Below, one piece after another: positions 52,401-60,561 of a DNA stretch of 64,000 nucleotides. Source of the DNA: Polyporus tsugae (Eukaryota; Basidiomycota; Agaricomycetes; Polyporales; Polyporaceae); assembly GCA_024305745.1 (NCBI GenBank), contig JAHRBS010000011.1, forward strand, positions 248,001 to 312,000, in the 5' to 3' direction. Within the stretch, counting starts at the first letter, position 1, and every line of letters starts with the position of its first letter. The position numbers were made by a program, and so were the translations under genes. The notes below the pieces were generated by a model. It saw nothing but the letters and a program-made list of their open reading frames with translations. It did not search any database and was not told the DNA's origin.

Positions 52401-52712
52401 GAGCCACATCGTCCTCCCAAAAACCTTCCTTCTAAAAAGGACAAGGGCAAGGCGCGAGACGTTGCACCTTCTGCACCACCGGCTGAACTACCTGTACAGC
52501 GTACTTCACGCAGACAGACGCCGCGAAGTGTGCATAGCCCTGTGTTGCCGCAATCTCCTCCGGTTGAAAGATCTGGCGCGAGTTCTCCGCGACGATCTGG
52601 GAGAGAACGGAAAGTACCAGTTCGCGAAGGGAATGTCTATGGTGAATCACGACACCCTACAGACATTTTTCAAGGACATAGAGAAACGGGAATCGTGGAA
52701 GAAAATGGTTGA
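49422..52712 (+). CDS. copia Gag-protease-integrase polyprotein (copy 3)
   Basis: 1,096 codons, nearly identical to copy 2. A visible difference is Val for Ala in EEDRVPKRKR. Protease D-S-G, the HHCC motif and the D,D35E integrase triad are intact. It ends at the same TGA overlapping the RT-frame ATG. Confidence 0.95.
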   Translation: MSNALYTAVTSVLTGPNYLEWAVTMESYLLAQGQWKVINESRPATDADKQAEWDKLNGKAMGNIRLRLAQSIISAIASKTTAADIWNHLKTNYGKPGIPIVYQDFRAAISLTVPSDSNPIPALDKLEAHFQRLDTNKFDVSEHVKGMMLVSKLPQSMDPVIQVYISGLKDDAAGPAIKKITLAGVRQAVIMHWEQRQGRHQSRNNANKISAVKRKGPDPNFRQQQQQRPQRQQQQQQQQRPDGQQQQGGRSRGRRSGRGRGGQPGAHQHAHFAHMVDVVPFAHITDVPTTITQGPSGVEDPRALMRKPVRAKTGDNKYPSLTSAISLAEELGIQPTFERIRILEDLVRLQQAPRAPEEQNRAASPAATPLASSSTRSPTMSGGDDLPSGTEESSSSQFEDSDSEEDRVPKRKRTLRERMSERTLEERLAPLDDPMNELTDDEDVVSLGVVEDEVESFFDQYWSVYSSPHNKLYADFAPLMAADNVASPSCRVNSPHVSVAIEQNTCPHHSSHAKCARCKGKNKQIERQDSNMWMLDSGASMHFTFNMSDFADFRYYKVHRPLYTADGVTFMTGEGTVFLTLESGKTIRLMNVALVPNLTNKLVSMGALLREGMKAHASTASISFYQANELVVTFQPRNVGDTIYVIFTQPLLARNMITAFEAVDYDTLHRRLGHPSCDVLRHARKHTDKCPHVEIPKEDSICRGCAEGKMPSQSHPLDLRRASKPFELVHTDLKEFPVPSYHKHKYAILYYDDYTSHVWTVKLRTKDTALQSTRQWLTYVENQYGAKVQKWKSDAGGELKSKAFTNMLKDRGIEIITSAPHIHQQNGRAERIIRTLMDKGEAMRHDACIPQSWWEFSFDHATHVYNRTPMRRLEWRTPYELLYDSKPDISHLRVFGCGAYVFLPPEVRKNKLSPKSELMVYLGIGDGGHNYKFMRLPNNVIFTAAQALFDEHMFPKCPHEQKRQRQQIAPNEEESQESADQVPAPKNLPDDDEEPHRPPKNLPSKKDKGKARDVAPSAPPAELPVQRTSRRQTPRSVHSPVLPQSPPVERSGASSPRRSGRERKVPVREGNVYGESRHPTDIFQGHRETGIVEENG

Positions 52713-54807
52713 AGTTCGTGGAGAAACGAGTCGCTCTCGTACCGCGCCACCATCCAGAGATGAGAGGCTTCCCGGGCCTAGCTCTTCTCGATCACTTCCG
52801 CGATCACGCGATGAACCCGTACTCCATCCACCTTCGAAATGGACCACACCACGGGAGCCTACTCCCATGATCTCACCTAGTAGCAGCGACGCTGAGGAAG
52901 AGGATGACTCTGGTCCCATACCGGAACCTATACCTGCAGAGCCAGTCCCTCCACCTCACTCAGGCGCTCCTAGTGAGCAAAGCTCAGAGGCACACTCGAA
53001 CGAAAGTTCTGAGGAAGAAACTGATGATGAGGACGAATCATCTGAATACGAAGATGATGATGATGAAGACGCGTCCTCAGAGGAAGTCGAAGATGCCCTG
53101 CGTGATCCAGACGGAACTGATGTGGCAGAACTATGCCGGGAAGGGGGAGCATATCTCATCCAATACCTTATTTCTAAGGCTATCCCACCAGACGATGAGG
53201 GGGAGAAGGCCTCGCCACTTAATGTGCGCGAATGGACCTTCCGTGATATCGCTGTCCTACCAAAGGATGAGCGAAAGGAGTGGTTCAACGCTTGCCGCGA
53301 AGAATTAGAGGCTCTTCGCAGGCGCGATGTGTATGACTTGGTTGACCGGCCCAAAGGGCAAAAGGTCGTCAAGAACCGCTGGGTATTCGACGTCAAAACT
53401 GACGGACGAAAGAAAGCCAGGCTTGTTGCGAAAGGCTTCTCCCAGGTCGAAGGCGAAGACTTCGACAAAATATTCTCCCCAGTTGTACGATTCGAGACAG
53501 TGCGTCTCATCACAGCATTAGCAACGCTCGAGGACTGGCATATCTCAGGCCTCGATGTACGCAGTGCCTACCTATATGGCAAGCTGGACGAAGAGATATA
53601 TATGGAGCAGCCAGAAGGGTTTCGCACACCCGGCACAGAGCACAAAGTCCTCAGACTCAAACGTGCTCTATATGGGCTTAAGCAGGCAGGTTTAGCGTGG
53701 TGGCGCACCTTGTCTGAGTCCATGACATTGATGGGCTTTAAACGGCTCAGCAATGATGCAGGCATATACATCTACAAACGCTCTGATGGAGCACTTGTAG
53801 TTGTTATCGTCTATGTTGACGATGCACTCTTTTGTGGGCGAAATAGGAAGCTCGTAGCTGAACTGAAAGCTCGCTTCATGAGAAAGTGGGAGTGTCGAGA
53901 CCTTGGCGATGCCAAAGAGTTCTTACGCATGCGTATTACACGCAAAGGCAACGATATCCACCTGGATCAATGCGCCTACCTAGAGAAAGTACTGGAACGT
54001 TGCGGCATGACTAACGCGCGACCAGCTACTACTCCGCTCCCAGCAGGTTACCAACCTGAGCCCAACAAAGAGCAATCCACACCAGAGCTTCGCTCTAGGT
54101 TCCAGACAGTCATCGGTTCCCTACTGTATATCATGTTAGGAACAAGGCCGGACTTAGCCTTCGCTGTGACAAAATTGTCCCAGTTTGCATCCAACCCATC
54201 TGAGGAGCACCTCAAGCGTGCACTCTATATCTGCCGCTATCTGGTTGGAACCAAGAATTACTCCCTGGTTTACAAAGGCAAAGCTCAGACTGGCTTAGTT
54301 GCCGGTACTGACTCTGATTGGGCATCAGATCCCAACACTCGACGCTCGCAGACAGGATTCTTCCTGAAACTAGCGAGTGGTGTTTTCTCGTGGACTTCAC
54401 GTGCACAGAAAACAATTGCTCATTCCTCAACTGAGGCTGAGTATATGGCGATGAGTGATTGTAGTCGCCAAGTAGTCTGGGTTCGCAACCTACTTGCAGA
54501 ACTCGGCTACTATATCGATCATATACCTCTTTCTGGAGATAACCAAGGGTCTATCTTCATTGCATCGAATCCAGTAACGGAGCCGAGGTCTAAACACATC
54601 GACATCCGCTATCACTACATTCGGGAGGTACATGAAAAGGGCATCGTCGACCTATTCTACATTGAAGGTGACGACAATCCCGCCGATATATTCACCAAGA
54701 ACTTGGGAGTGACGAAATTCGTTAAATTCCGCTCTCAACTCGGGCTCCACTTTCCACGGCCAGCTTATAGCGCCAAATCCGCTTTCGTACCCATGCCGAG
54801 TACTTAG
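52672..54807 (+). CDS. copia reverse transcriptase-RNase H (copy 3, intact)
   Basis: Same architecture as copy 2: acidic linker (Ala for Thr in SSSDAEEEDD), RT with YVDD, complete DIHLDQCAYLEK segment, RNase H, PADIFTKNLG and TAG at 54805-54807. It is entered by the proposed +1 shift at 52668-52672 or by reinitiation at the overlapping ATG (52705). Confidence 0.93.
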   Translation, partial: KDIEKRESWKKMVEVRGETSRSRTAPPSRDERLPGPSSSRSLPRSRDEPVLHPPSKWTTPREPTPMISPSSSDAEEEDDSGPIPEPIPAEPVPPPHSGAPSEQSSEAHSNESSEEETDDEDESSEYEDDDDEDASSEEVEDALRDPDGTDVAELCREGGAYLIQYLISKAIPPDDEGEKASPLNVREWTFRDIAVLPKDERKEWFNACREELEALRRRDVYDLVDRPKGQKVVKNRWVFDVKTDGRKKARLVAKGFSQVEGEDFDKIFSPVVRFETVRLITALATLEDWHISGLDVRSAYLYGKLDEEIYMEQPEGFRTPGTEHKVLRLKRALYGLKQAGLAWWRTLSESMTLMGFKRLSNDAGIYIYKRSDGALVVVIVYVDDALFCGRNRKLVAELKARFMRKWECRDLGDAKEFLRMRITRKGNDIHLDQCAYLEKVLERCGMTNARPATTPLPAGYQPEPNKEQSTPELRSRFQTVIGSLLYIMLGTRPDLAFAVTKLSQFASNPSEEHLKRALYICRYLVGTKNYSLVYKGKAQTGLVAGTDSDWASDPNTRRSQTGFFLKLASGVFSWTSRAQKTIAHSSTEAEYMAMSDCSRQVVWVRNLLAELGYYIDHIPLSGDNQGSIFIASNPVTEPRSKHIDIRYHYIREVHEKGIVDLFYIEGDDNPADIFTKNLGVTKFVKFRSQLGLHFPRPAYSAKSAFVPMPST

Positions 54808-54817
54808 CGAGGGGGAG

Positions 54818-55145
54818 TGTTGAGCGCGGCACTGCCAAGCACTGGCAGCCAACATAGCCGCTAGGCTGTGACACCGCCATAGCGCCAGTTGTCACACATG
54901 CCAGATTACTCATAGCCTCGTCTATGATAATCACGCACAGCTCGACTGTGTACCGTGTATGCTACTGTACAGTTCTTATGTAATCTAGTAGTATATATAC
55001 GGGCTCCCCAGAGCCCCCAATAGAGACAGTTCTTTACACCCTACCACCATCATCACTTAACAAGCCTCAACAACCCCTCCAGGTGAGTATGCGGAGCTTC
55101 CGCTAGAGTTGCTGCCCGGTGTGGGCTCGGCCCCCGGGTTCAACA
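54818..55145 (+). repeat. copia copy 3 3' LTR
   Basis: 328 bp; differs from its 5' partner by AAGCACTGG and TAGAG. The TSD CACGT follows. Confidence 0.95.
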
Positions 55146-55150
55146 CACGT

Positions 55151-56424
55151 GGTACGCAACTGTACTGGTCCAACCTAAGTATACGGATATCATACTACCC
55201 CCGCTCAGTCAACCAACCGACTCACTGTTACAGTCATGTTCGACCCATTGGACTCATTGACCGCTACTATCACCGAGACGAGAAAGAACGCTGTCTTTAA
55301 GTTATGCCAAATACGCAGACATGCCGCACATGGCATCGACCGGAGATTAATTCTAAGCGAGGAAGGGTGCATTCTGGCCGAATTGCCGAGATATGGGGGG
55401 TCGGGATTGGTCGGATTTTTAGATCTTCGAACCTCGGGCCTCATGGCGGAGCAGCACAGTGGAGTAGAAGACATGGCGGAGCAGCACGGCGGAGTAGAAG
55501 ACATGGCGGAGCAGCAGGGTGAGCTCCGGAGCAGAAGGAAGAAGATGGTGTGGGAGGGGACGTACCAATATTAGCATAAACACTGCCCTGCTACGATAGC
55601 CGGCGCGCCGCGAGGTTGCTCATCTCTCGACCGACGGAGTAAGTTGTCAATAGCCTGGGTAAGGGTGTATGTGTAAGTACATATGAAGACGACAATCTGG
55701 CCCCATCTGTCGATTCCTTATGTCGATCCCGCATGCGATCGGTGAGAGCAGGGTCAAGCATGGTGAGGATACTTACTATGCCTTCCGCTTTTGAAGAACT
55801 GTACTGAGAACAGAGGAGAGGTGCTTCGAGTGCATCGCAGGACGGTGACTTGGGGGAACTTGAAGAGGTTTGTGGATTGAGCCAAATATCATGTCACTTC
55901 TGTGGACAGCGTACTCGGCAGGTTCATGATAGTGGCTACCAACAATATTACCCCACAGTATGAAGCAAGCATGTTTTCGGTTTTGTAGTTTTGTGGGACC
56001 GTCCTGAACTTCAGTCGACGCCGCATCCTATCCACTCCGTGTAGTACTTCAGCCCGGCCCCTGGTTTGCAAGGGCTATGCCCGTGAACTGATATGTACAT
56101 CATGGACGTCATGGACGTCACCGCAACAGAGGCCCCCCCTAGCAGACTAACAGCCAACAACACCTCTTCATCCCTCCCATTAGGGGAGGGTATGGGTGGA
56201 TTGCGGTACATACTTTGGGTGAGCTGTCCTCCATTTCGTACTTTGACACAGCATATCCTGTATTGCAGCGGCATACTCGAAGTACCCTCCAGCTTTGAAC
56301 TATACTCTGATAGGGAAAAAGATATGCATGGTGTGTGGTCGACAGTCACCGAAGACCCAGTGGATATCGTCCCTAGTACAGTAGACATGGGGATTCATCA
56401 ACCTGTTGAAGGCGTCCGACAATC
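55151..56424. other. no gene recognised apart from a short repeat frame
   Basis: An open frame at 55236-55574 carries the minisatellite below; the rest has no recognisable feature. Confidence 0.4.
55443..55523 (+). repeat. 30-bp in-frame tandem repeat (about 2.7 units)
   Basis: The unit starts ATGGCGGAGCAGCAC and ends GTAGAAGAC; in the open frame it encodes the decapeptide MAEQHxGVED. Confidence 0.85.
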
Positions 56425-57250
56425 ATGACGCTAGAGATATTTGTACAGGCATACAAATCTGCCAAATTTGCGAGGGGCAAGGAGACCGTGCTCGACAAGA
56501 CGCACCGCAAGACGGGGAAGATGGATCCTAAGAAGTTCGTTACTCGCCGCGACGTCGAGGCAACGGGGCTTCTTAACATGCTGCGGTTCGGGCTTCTGTC
56601 GAAAAATGACAAGAAGCGCACTGTTCGTGCCGAGCTGTAGCTGTACAAACTGAACGTGTATGCATGGTTCAGTACGGAAACCTTTTTTCAAACAGTGTGG
56701 GCGTGCGAGCTGCGTCAAACCACACAAGGACGTCCGCCACACGGTCAATGCATGTTCAGCTCCGTCGTTGTCGTCTTTCCCACCCCACATGAGGTCGGCG
56801 CGATCATTCTCCCACATGAGGACGAGGAGTTTGCTACTCTCTGGGCGTAAAAGCAGCATCATCTATGTGCGTTCTTTAGCGACGTCGAACACGACGCCAT
56901 ACCCGTTGTCTCTGGCCATCGCGCCACCCTCATGTACAACCTCGACTACGGAGTGTGACGAACACCACATCTCCTGACGATCTCGAGATACTGTAACCGC
57001 CCTACACAAGGGTGCCCGCGGTGAAGGACGCCCTGACACCTCTGCCCGACGACCCCACGTTCATGCCCCAAGGCGGCACGTTGGGCTGCTGACTCCATCA
57101 CTATTATCCATTTCCGAAGAGCTGGACGGAAGGCATGAAAGACCCACTGGAGAGCCTGAAAAAGTGGCTCAAGGGTAGCGATACTGCGCTATTACAGGCT
57201 TGCAGCGAGCGTGGCATGTCGCCGGACCTGCGTCCCATCGGCGAGGGGCT
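56425..57250 (+). pseudogene. 2-oxoglutarate/Fe(II) oxygenase (fungal prolyl-hydroxylase-like) pseudogene
   Basis: Ordered fragments match the fungal 2OG oxygenase family: VLDKTHRKTGKMDPKKF ... TGLLNMLRFGLL ... KRTVRAEL; LYKLNVYA; KPHKDVRHT with the metal-binding H-x-D; MFSSVVVVFPTPHEVGA and ILPHEDEEF; FFSDVEHDAIPVVSGHRATL with the distal His and the 2OG-binding Arg; then PLPDDPTFMPQGGTLG and LESLKKWLKGSDTALLQAC. It is broken by TAG 56638-56640 inside RAEL-YKLNVY, caused by a tandem duplication of GCTGTA, and by at least three frame changes. Confidence 0.75.
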
Positions 57251-57622
57251 GGAGCGCGAGATCATGCTCCACTACATGGTCTACCTCGGAAGCCACGTCG
57301 AATTGCTCTCCGCAAGCTCTTCGACGACGCTCATGGGGTCCACCTTCGGAGTTTCACGTTTACAGGGAATGCACCGACCGGTGGTACGTATGATGCGCGT
57401 GCGAAGCGTCAAGGTGCACTGTACTTACCGCGGGGAGAGGAAACAAACAGTCTATTGGCTCACGAGTGGCGGGGGACCGTGTTCAAGTTCCCCTGTCATA
57501 AGGATATGCGCGGAAGGCGCAGTTGTGCAGCCGATTGGCGGAGCATGGAATTTGAACAAGTGAGCAGAACCTGGGCCTGGGTGTATGTCCAGAGGTTGTC
57601 TGCATCATCTGGTTGGAGATCT
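57251..57622. other. downstream of oxygenase remnant, unassigned
   Basis: A plus-strand frame continues to 57718 (for example SFTFTGNAPTGGTYDARAKR), but no homology to the oxygenase family was recognised. Confidence 0.35.
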
Positions 57623-58216
57623 TCACACACGCCGATTGCGGACAGAGCGGCATATGAGTGGGTACGTGCGCAGGGACAGCGAGTAGGAGTACGAGTGCGA
57701 GTCCGTGTCCAAGTGTAAACCAGTGGATCCCCGCGGACAGACATGCAGATGCTGCGTCGGCTCGGGGTCTGCGAGAAGTTCTAGGAGGCCGCCGGCACTG
57801 GGAGAGGTAGATGGGCGGCATCGGGAGGTGCGAGAAGGCAAGCTGGAACCTGGCGTCCGGGTCTTTCGCCGGCCTGGCTTGGCTTTCATCTTAATGTTCT
57901 CGCTAACACCGCCCACCCCGTTCTCGATGTTTGGATTGAGAAAATTGAAAGGTATCAGTTCGAAGTGGCCACTCACTAGGAAAATCCAATCCAGATTCCT
58001 GTCGCTACGCCTCCGGCATAGGGGTAAATGCACCTTGACCTCAAGGCCAGGATTGTCAACTTGATACGCAAGAGAGTGGGCATCATCCGGTGCCGTGGTG
58101 TCGAAGATATAGCTAAGTAGCACGTGGATCGTGTGAGGGTGAGGGTGTCTGTGGCGCGGGAGGAGGCATGTTAATTGAACTGGAAGACGAGCCCGTTTCC
58201 CCCACAAAGGGAACAT
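57623..58216 (-). CDS. coding-like minus-strand frame, unidentified
   Basis: A 197-codon frame contains a natural-looking stretch (FDTTAPDDAHSLAYQVDNPG ... LDWIFLVSGHFELIPFNFLN), followed by low-complexity Arg/Ser/Pro sequence. It may be a fragment of an enzyme gene; no family is claimed. Confidence 0.3.
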   Translation of the reverse strand: MFPLWGKRARLPVQLTCLLPRHRHPHPHTIHVLLSYIFDTTAPDDAHSLAYQVDNPGLEVKVHLPLCRRRSDRNLDWIFLVSGHFELIPFNFLNPNIENGVGGVSENIKMKAKPGRRKTRTPGSSLPSRTSRCRPSTSPSAGGLLELLADPEPTQHLHVCPRGSTGLHLDTDSHSYSYSLSLRTYPLICRSVRNRRV

Positions 58217-59313
58217 TCAACGTTCAGCGCTGGGTTTGGTGTGTGGGTCGGGGCCTGCCTGAGGCGGCTCACCCAGGGCTTGACCTGGCTGTACTAGTTC
58301 AGCTCATGGTTCACCCCACCTGCACTCAGATTTGGGGGTTGGGGGAGGTTTGGGGTGAGTCTTTGCATGCGAGCTTGTTCACGACTGTGTGTAAGGTATT
58401 GGTGCGGGAAGCCTTCGCTTGTAAAGATTTCGTGCGGGCCATCGAAAGCTAGATAGGAAACAGCTTGTTTATGAGTATGATAGTTATACAGCCTTCCATA
58501 TGCCAAGGAAGTGACCCACCCCGCCGTGATTAGCTGCCTGAGGTCTGACGTTGAACACCTTCTTTCGGTGCTGTACGCAATGGCTATCATATTATGTAAG
58601 CTATTTCGCTGCACATTTACTGGATTCTGCCTCACAACAACCTACCGCGATGGAGGGTATGGAGACACACTGTGCGTTCCCGTACAAGCTGGTAACTTAG
58701 TAGCTGGTAGTCTTGGCCATCCAGTGCCCCGTGCCGTTGCGGCAGCAAGTATACATGTGGTCAGATTGTTCTCACCTTTCTGCCACGTGCACAACATCTC
58801 CCCTCTATGCCGCCCCCACCTACTCATACTTACTGTCGAATCTTCAGCCTCGTCCCAACCACCGACGCAGCCACCACCGACGCCCACCAGTCCCCTCGTG
58901 CTTCTCCCCTGCCTCCCTGTCAGTGTTGAGCATGACCCCACGACCAGCGCTGATGCACCTTACCCTACCACGTCCCTTCGTCCTCGCAGAAGTCAAAGTA
59001 TCCGTGGACCGTCTGCTTTGACATCTGTAATGATGGTGCCGCAAATCCCTCGCACTCCAGCCCCACACCCGCCATGCTTACCTCAAATTGTCCTGCTGCA
59101 CCATGCCCCTCACGCGGTAGCACGCCACCTTCTTCGACTAGATAGAGTACGCGGCGCGCCCCTCGCCTTTGCACATCCCGATTACAACCCCTTCCCATGT
59201 CGGCCGCCTCGGTGTCGGGCCCTTCAATATGGTTACCCGCACCGGGATCGTCATGACTAAGGTCTCGACGGGGCGATATGGACATGCCGCCGTGGGTGAA
59301 AGCAACCAACTCG
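58217..59313. other. no gene recognised
   Basis: Open frames at 58511-59260 have Pro/Ser-rich chance-like composition. Confidence 0.4.
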
Positions 59314-59463
59314 TCCACATCTTCCATCCTCCCATAGACACCCTCTTTGCGATCTCCGCGTTTGCCCAACCCATCCTCCTTACCGATGCCGAGGGTGACA
59401 AACCGTACCACGGCCACGGCACCGGACCCCGCCTCTGCCAGTCCGTGCATGCCAGGCCTGACC
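59314..59463 (+). repeat. unit X, left part (duplicate of 63722-63840)
   Basis: The segment containing CATCCTCC-AGACACCCTCTT ... CCTCTGCCAGTC-GT recurs with clear similarity at 63722-63840. Its natural continuation (GGTTCGGCTTGGAG) is here displaced to 60502-60545 by the inserted 1,038-bp element. Confidence 0.7.
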
Positions 59464-60501
59464 CCCAGTGAGAACCCCTCCCATTGCCAGCGATTGGGAG
59501 GCAATGCGGGCAATTGGGATCTGTTGGCTCCCAATCTCGGCGCTTGATAGGTCTATTTTCGGCTCGAAGCCATGTCGTAGTTGTAGTTTGGGTTGACTTA
59601 TATATAACAACTTGGCTCAATTTGTGCTCCTACTCCGGGCGCTTGATGTGTCCTATGTCGAAACTAAACTTGTAATATAAGAACAGGTTCATGTACATGC
59701 ATGTTGTAGTTCCCTCCACCCTGGCCCAACCCATGTCCGTTTTCGACTACCTCCCGATCTCGCCCCCAAGTCACTCAGCGGTCTATGACGCCATCGGTAT
59801 CCCCGGCATATTTAAAGACGGGGGAAATTGTCCTCCCCTCCACCCACTTCTTGCTTTCCCCCACCATCTTCCGACAGCGCGCTCCCCCTGATTTGCTTTC
59901 CCGCCCTCCACTTCCCTTTTCCGACCACACGCGTGCCACTGTGAGTAAAAAGGTACGCAGATCAGCGGGGTTCCAAGACGCACGCGCGAGCTAACTCACA
60001 TTTCATGGTACAGGGGCTTCTTAGTAGGGCAGGTGGCGAACGGTGCGAGAATTTGCGCGGAGCGCTCGCGGGTGGGATTGGACCGTGCACCGGTGCGCGC
60101 GGGACAGGTGGGAGGTGCAGAGGGGACAGCGCGGGCGCGCGAGCTAGTAGGATGTACGCTGTGCGCGGATTGGTAGCAGTAGCACCCCTGTATCTATTTT
60201 CGGCGACCCGAATAGACTGCGTTCAGGGTACCGAATAGTCGCGGCGGCGAGTGGAGCGTCGGAGGCTTCGTGGGTCGATTGAGAGCCTTTCCTATCTTTT
60301 TGTGGTGAGCAGACAGCGGGAAACGGAGCAGTTTTGAATGAAAAAGATAGCAATATACAGCAAAATGCGAAGGCCCCCAAATGGCTTTTTGTCTCCGTAT
60401 GTGATCATTCCCGTCTTTTCCCACTAAATACAGCCAAATACTACAGATATATTCGACGGGAAAAGATTACAAAGGCCGGAAATGGGAGGGGTTCTCACTG
60501 G
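59464..60501. mobile_element. hAT-like non-autonomous DNA transposon (1,038 bp)
   Basis: A perfect 21-bp terminal inverted repeat (59465-59485 beginning CCAGTGAGAACCCC; 60481-60501 as its exact reverse complement) is flanked by an 8-bp direct duplication GCCTGACC (59456-59463 and 60502-60509). The duplicated sequence at 63722-63880 is uninterrupted at the corresponding point, which confirms an insertion. No transposase-like frame is inside. An 8-bp TSD fits hAT elements; KDZ elements are an alternative. Confidence 0.82.
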
Positions 60502-60561
60502 GCCTGACCTCCAATGCTCTCCACGACTGTTTCGGCTTGGAGCCAGCCGCCATCATCCTTC

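Larger units (their letters stand above)
48776..55145 (+). mobile_element. Ty1/copia retrotransposon copy 3 (6,370 bp), intact TSD
   Basis: Full-length element bounded by perfect 5-bp target duplications CACGT at 48771-48775 and 55146-55150. Its LTRs differ from each other at about two sites. All coding frames and regulatory sites match copy 2, making it the best candidate for a complete autonomous copy here. Confidence 0.97.

Noticed and set aside
58965..59534. 189-codon minus-strand frame
   Set aside because: Overlaps the edge of the hAT-like element and unit X; no motif.
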